Of a stretch of DNA of 64,000 bases, positions 62,459 to 64,000 are shown piece by piece (positions within the stretch are counted from its first letter, which is position 1; every line of letters starts with the position of its first letter). This stretch comes from Arhodomonas sp052060015 (GTDB lineage: Bacteria; Pseudomonadota; Gammaproteobacteria; Nitrococcales; Nitrococcaceae). A program made the position numbers and the translations under genes. Where the stretch lies: assembly GCF_052060015.1 (NCBI RefSeq), contig NZ_JBPODZ010000006.1, positions 62,001-126,000 of the forward strand. The letters run 5' to 3'. Under the pieces are notes generated by a model that was not told where the DNA came from, made no database searches, and was given only the letters and a program-made list of their open reading frames with translations.

Positions 62459-63517
62459 CTACCCTTGGCCCCCGGCGTCCCCTGTCACGGTCCGCTGCCG
62501 TTGTCGCAGGAGCGCGAGCACATGGCCCAGAAAAGGCCACGCAACCAGGAGTTGGGTGAACACGATGGTGGATGGTTCGGCGGAGCCGCCGGCAGCCGAA
62601 GGGGCGGTACCGTGGATGCCGGTCAGACGCATTATATCGGATTCCAGCTGGGCGAGGGCCCGCGCCGGGATGGCCCCGTCGATGTGGACCACGTTCACCG
62701 CCCGTCCCCAGAAGCTGCTGGGTACGTTGGCAAGCATAAACGGCATGGCCTGCTGCTGGGTCATGTCGTTGAGATCCACCGGCAGATGCAAGGATGGTAG
62801 CGCGCTCTCCGTGGGGGTGACGATCACCTCCATGTGGTGGCAGTGCTCGGGGACCTGGACCTTGAGCTCATCGACGGCGAGGTCCCGGAGCTCGCTGTCG
62901 TTGATGCGCACGATGACATCGGCGTTGGCCTTCTGGAAGTCGATCCAGCGTTGATAATCCGCCTCGCGGCGATCCATCTCCTCGCGGGCCTGCGCCTCGG
63001 AATAGCCCCGCTGACGGGTATCCCGCTGGAGCTTCCAACGGCGCTTGACCTCGCGCTCCGGGTCCACGTACAGGCGGAAGTCCATGAAGCTGAGGAATTC
63101 CGGGTACAGGGCGTGCAGCCCCTCGACGAGGATCACCGCCGCGGGCGCAAAGCGGCGGGTGGGCCCGAACCGCCCGCTGGCGTGGTCATAGGTGGGGACC
63201 TCCACCGTCTCCCCGCGTTGCAGGGCCGCCAGGTGCTCGCGCACTAGCGGGAGGTGGTTGGCCCGGGGGTCCAGGGGGGAGCGGCCGCTGCGCCGCCGGG
63301 CGGCGCGGTCCTCCTTGTGATAGCCATCGAGGGTGAGCGTCGCCACCATGCCGGTGCCGAGCAGTCGCTCGATCCCGCGGGCATAGGTGGACTTGCCGCT
63401 GCCGCTGTCGCCGGCGACGGCCACCATAACGGGGCGATCGGCGGCGGCAAGCAGCGCCTGCAGATCGCCGTCCCCGCTGCCGGCGTAGCTGCCGGGCGTC
63501 TCCGGGGTGTGTGCCAT
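62459..63517 (-). CDS. Phosphoribulokinase-like kinase (type II)
   Basis: 352-residue P-loop kinase related to plant/cyanobacterial phosphoribulokinase: GDSGSGKST (36-44), TLDGYHKEDR (62-71), PLDPRANHLPL (81-91), VEGLHALY (131-138) and the C-terminal substrate region HCHHMEVIVTP. Family members phosphorylate ribulose-5-phosphate or a related sugar; a true Calvin-cycle role is not supported because no RuBisCO is present here. ATG 63517 follows GGAGAGCCGAACC. It heads a minus-strand run PRK-GGDEF-RLP-cupin. Confidence 0.88.
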   Translation of the reverse strand: MAHTPETPGSYAGSGDGDLQALLAAADRPVMVAVAGDSGSGKSTYARGIERLLGTGMVATLTLDGYHKEDRAARRRSGRSPLDPRANHLPLVREHLAALQRGETVEVPTYDHASGRFGPTRRFAPAAVILVEGLHALYPEFLSFMDFRLYVDPEREVKRRWKLQRDTRQRGYSEAQAREEMDRREADYQRWIDFQKANADVIVRINDSELRDLAVDELKVQVPEHCHHMEVIVTPTESALPSLHLPVDLNDMTQQQAMPFMLANVPSSFWGRAVNVVHIDGAIPARALAQLESDIMRLTGIHGTAPSAAGGSAEPSTIVFTQLLVAWPFLGHVLALLRQRQRTVTGDAGGQG

Positions 63518-63606
63518 GGTTCGGCTCTCCGCTTGGCCGCAGACCGCGGATGGGTGGTTACGGCGTAATTGTGCGCCGCATCCCCGCCTTGTCAAACCGC
63601 AGGAAG

Positions 63607-63636
63607 TTGGTGGGGCGAACGGCTTTCGGCTACCAT
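63607..63636 (+). promoter_or_regulatory. Weak candidate promoter of gltX
   Basis: TTGGTG (63607-63612) and TACCAT (63631-63636) are 18 bases apart. If used, the leader before the ATG at 63646 would be only a few bases, so this site is uncertain. Confidence 0.3.
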
Positions 63637-63645
63637 CCCGCCGTC

Positions 63646-64000
<355 letters not shown>

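Overview
The window looks like a chromosomal stretch from a GC-rich, probably halophilic gammaproteobacterium. Housekeeping proteins resemble those of Ectothiorhodospiraceae and Xanthomonadales-type gammaproteobacteria, and exported proteins are strongly acidic. The taxonomic call is inference from gene order and residue patterns. No gene-free stretch exceeds 300 bases once RNA genes and sites are counted, and I see no phage, insertion sequence or CRISPR array.

Layout. (1) 1-9603: carB (cut by the window edge), greA, yhbY, rlmE, ftsH, folP, glmM, tpiA and secG, the conserved greA-to-secG neighbourhood. (2) 9607-24582: tRNA-Leu(GAG), then a complete 14-gene NADH:quinone oxidoreductase operon nuoABCDEFGHIJKLMN with its own promoter. 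(3) 24667-33559: initiator tRNA, then rimP-nusA-infB-rbfA-truB-rpsO-pnp, with two terminators in the leader. In E. coli leuU and metY lie close together; here the nuo operon separates them. (4) 33637-38137: a CUT1-type sugar ABC transporter. (5) 38158-44360: an SOS mutasome module, lexA-imuA-imuB on one strand and dnaE2 on the other, diverging from one near-perfect LexA box and flanked on both sides by related inverted-repeat elements. (6) 44365-52361: nnrS, nrtR-nadA with a palindrome inside the promoter, an atypical SDR, a PhzF-like isomerase, an alpha/beta hydrolase, gpt with an orphan periplasmic binding protein, and a YigZ-like protein. (7) 52351-56274: exported MsrA/MsrB and a TrpXYZ-type ABC transporter. 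(8) 56439-63517: a TRAP transporter with divergent dctP and dctQM, and opposite it a four-gene run on the minus strand: a type II phosphoribulokinase-like kinase, a degenerate GGDEF protein, a RuBisCO-like protein (RLP) and a cupin. The two units converge on a doublet of 61-nt REP-like hairpins that carries the stop codons of both dctM and the cupin gene. (9) 63646-end: the start of gltX.

The most novel part is region 8. The RLP lacks key RuBisCO residues (KDDH instead of KDDE, no loop-6 lysine), is translationally overlapped with a cupin, and sits downstream of a PRK-like kinase. This suggests a sugar-phosphate or methylthio-sugar pathway rather than CO2 fixation. RLP-cupin pairs are known from the MTA-isoprenoid shunt of Rhodospirillum rubrum, but the kinase, the GGDEF-like protein and the convergent TRAP transporter make this a distinct neighbourhood whose substrate cannot be read from sequence alone.
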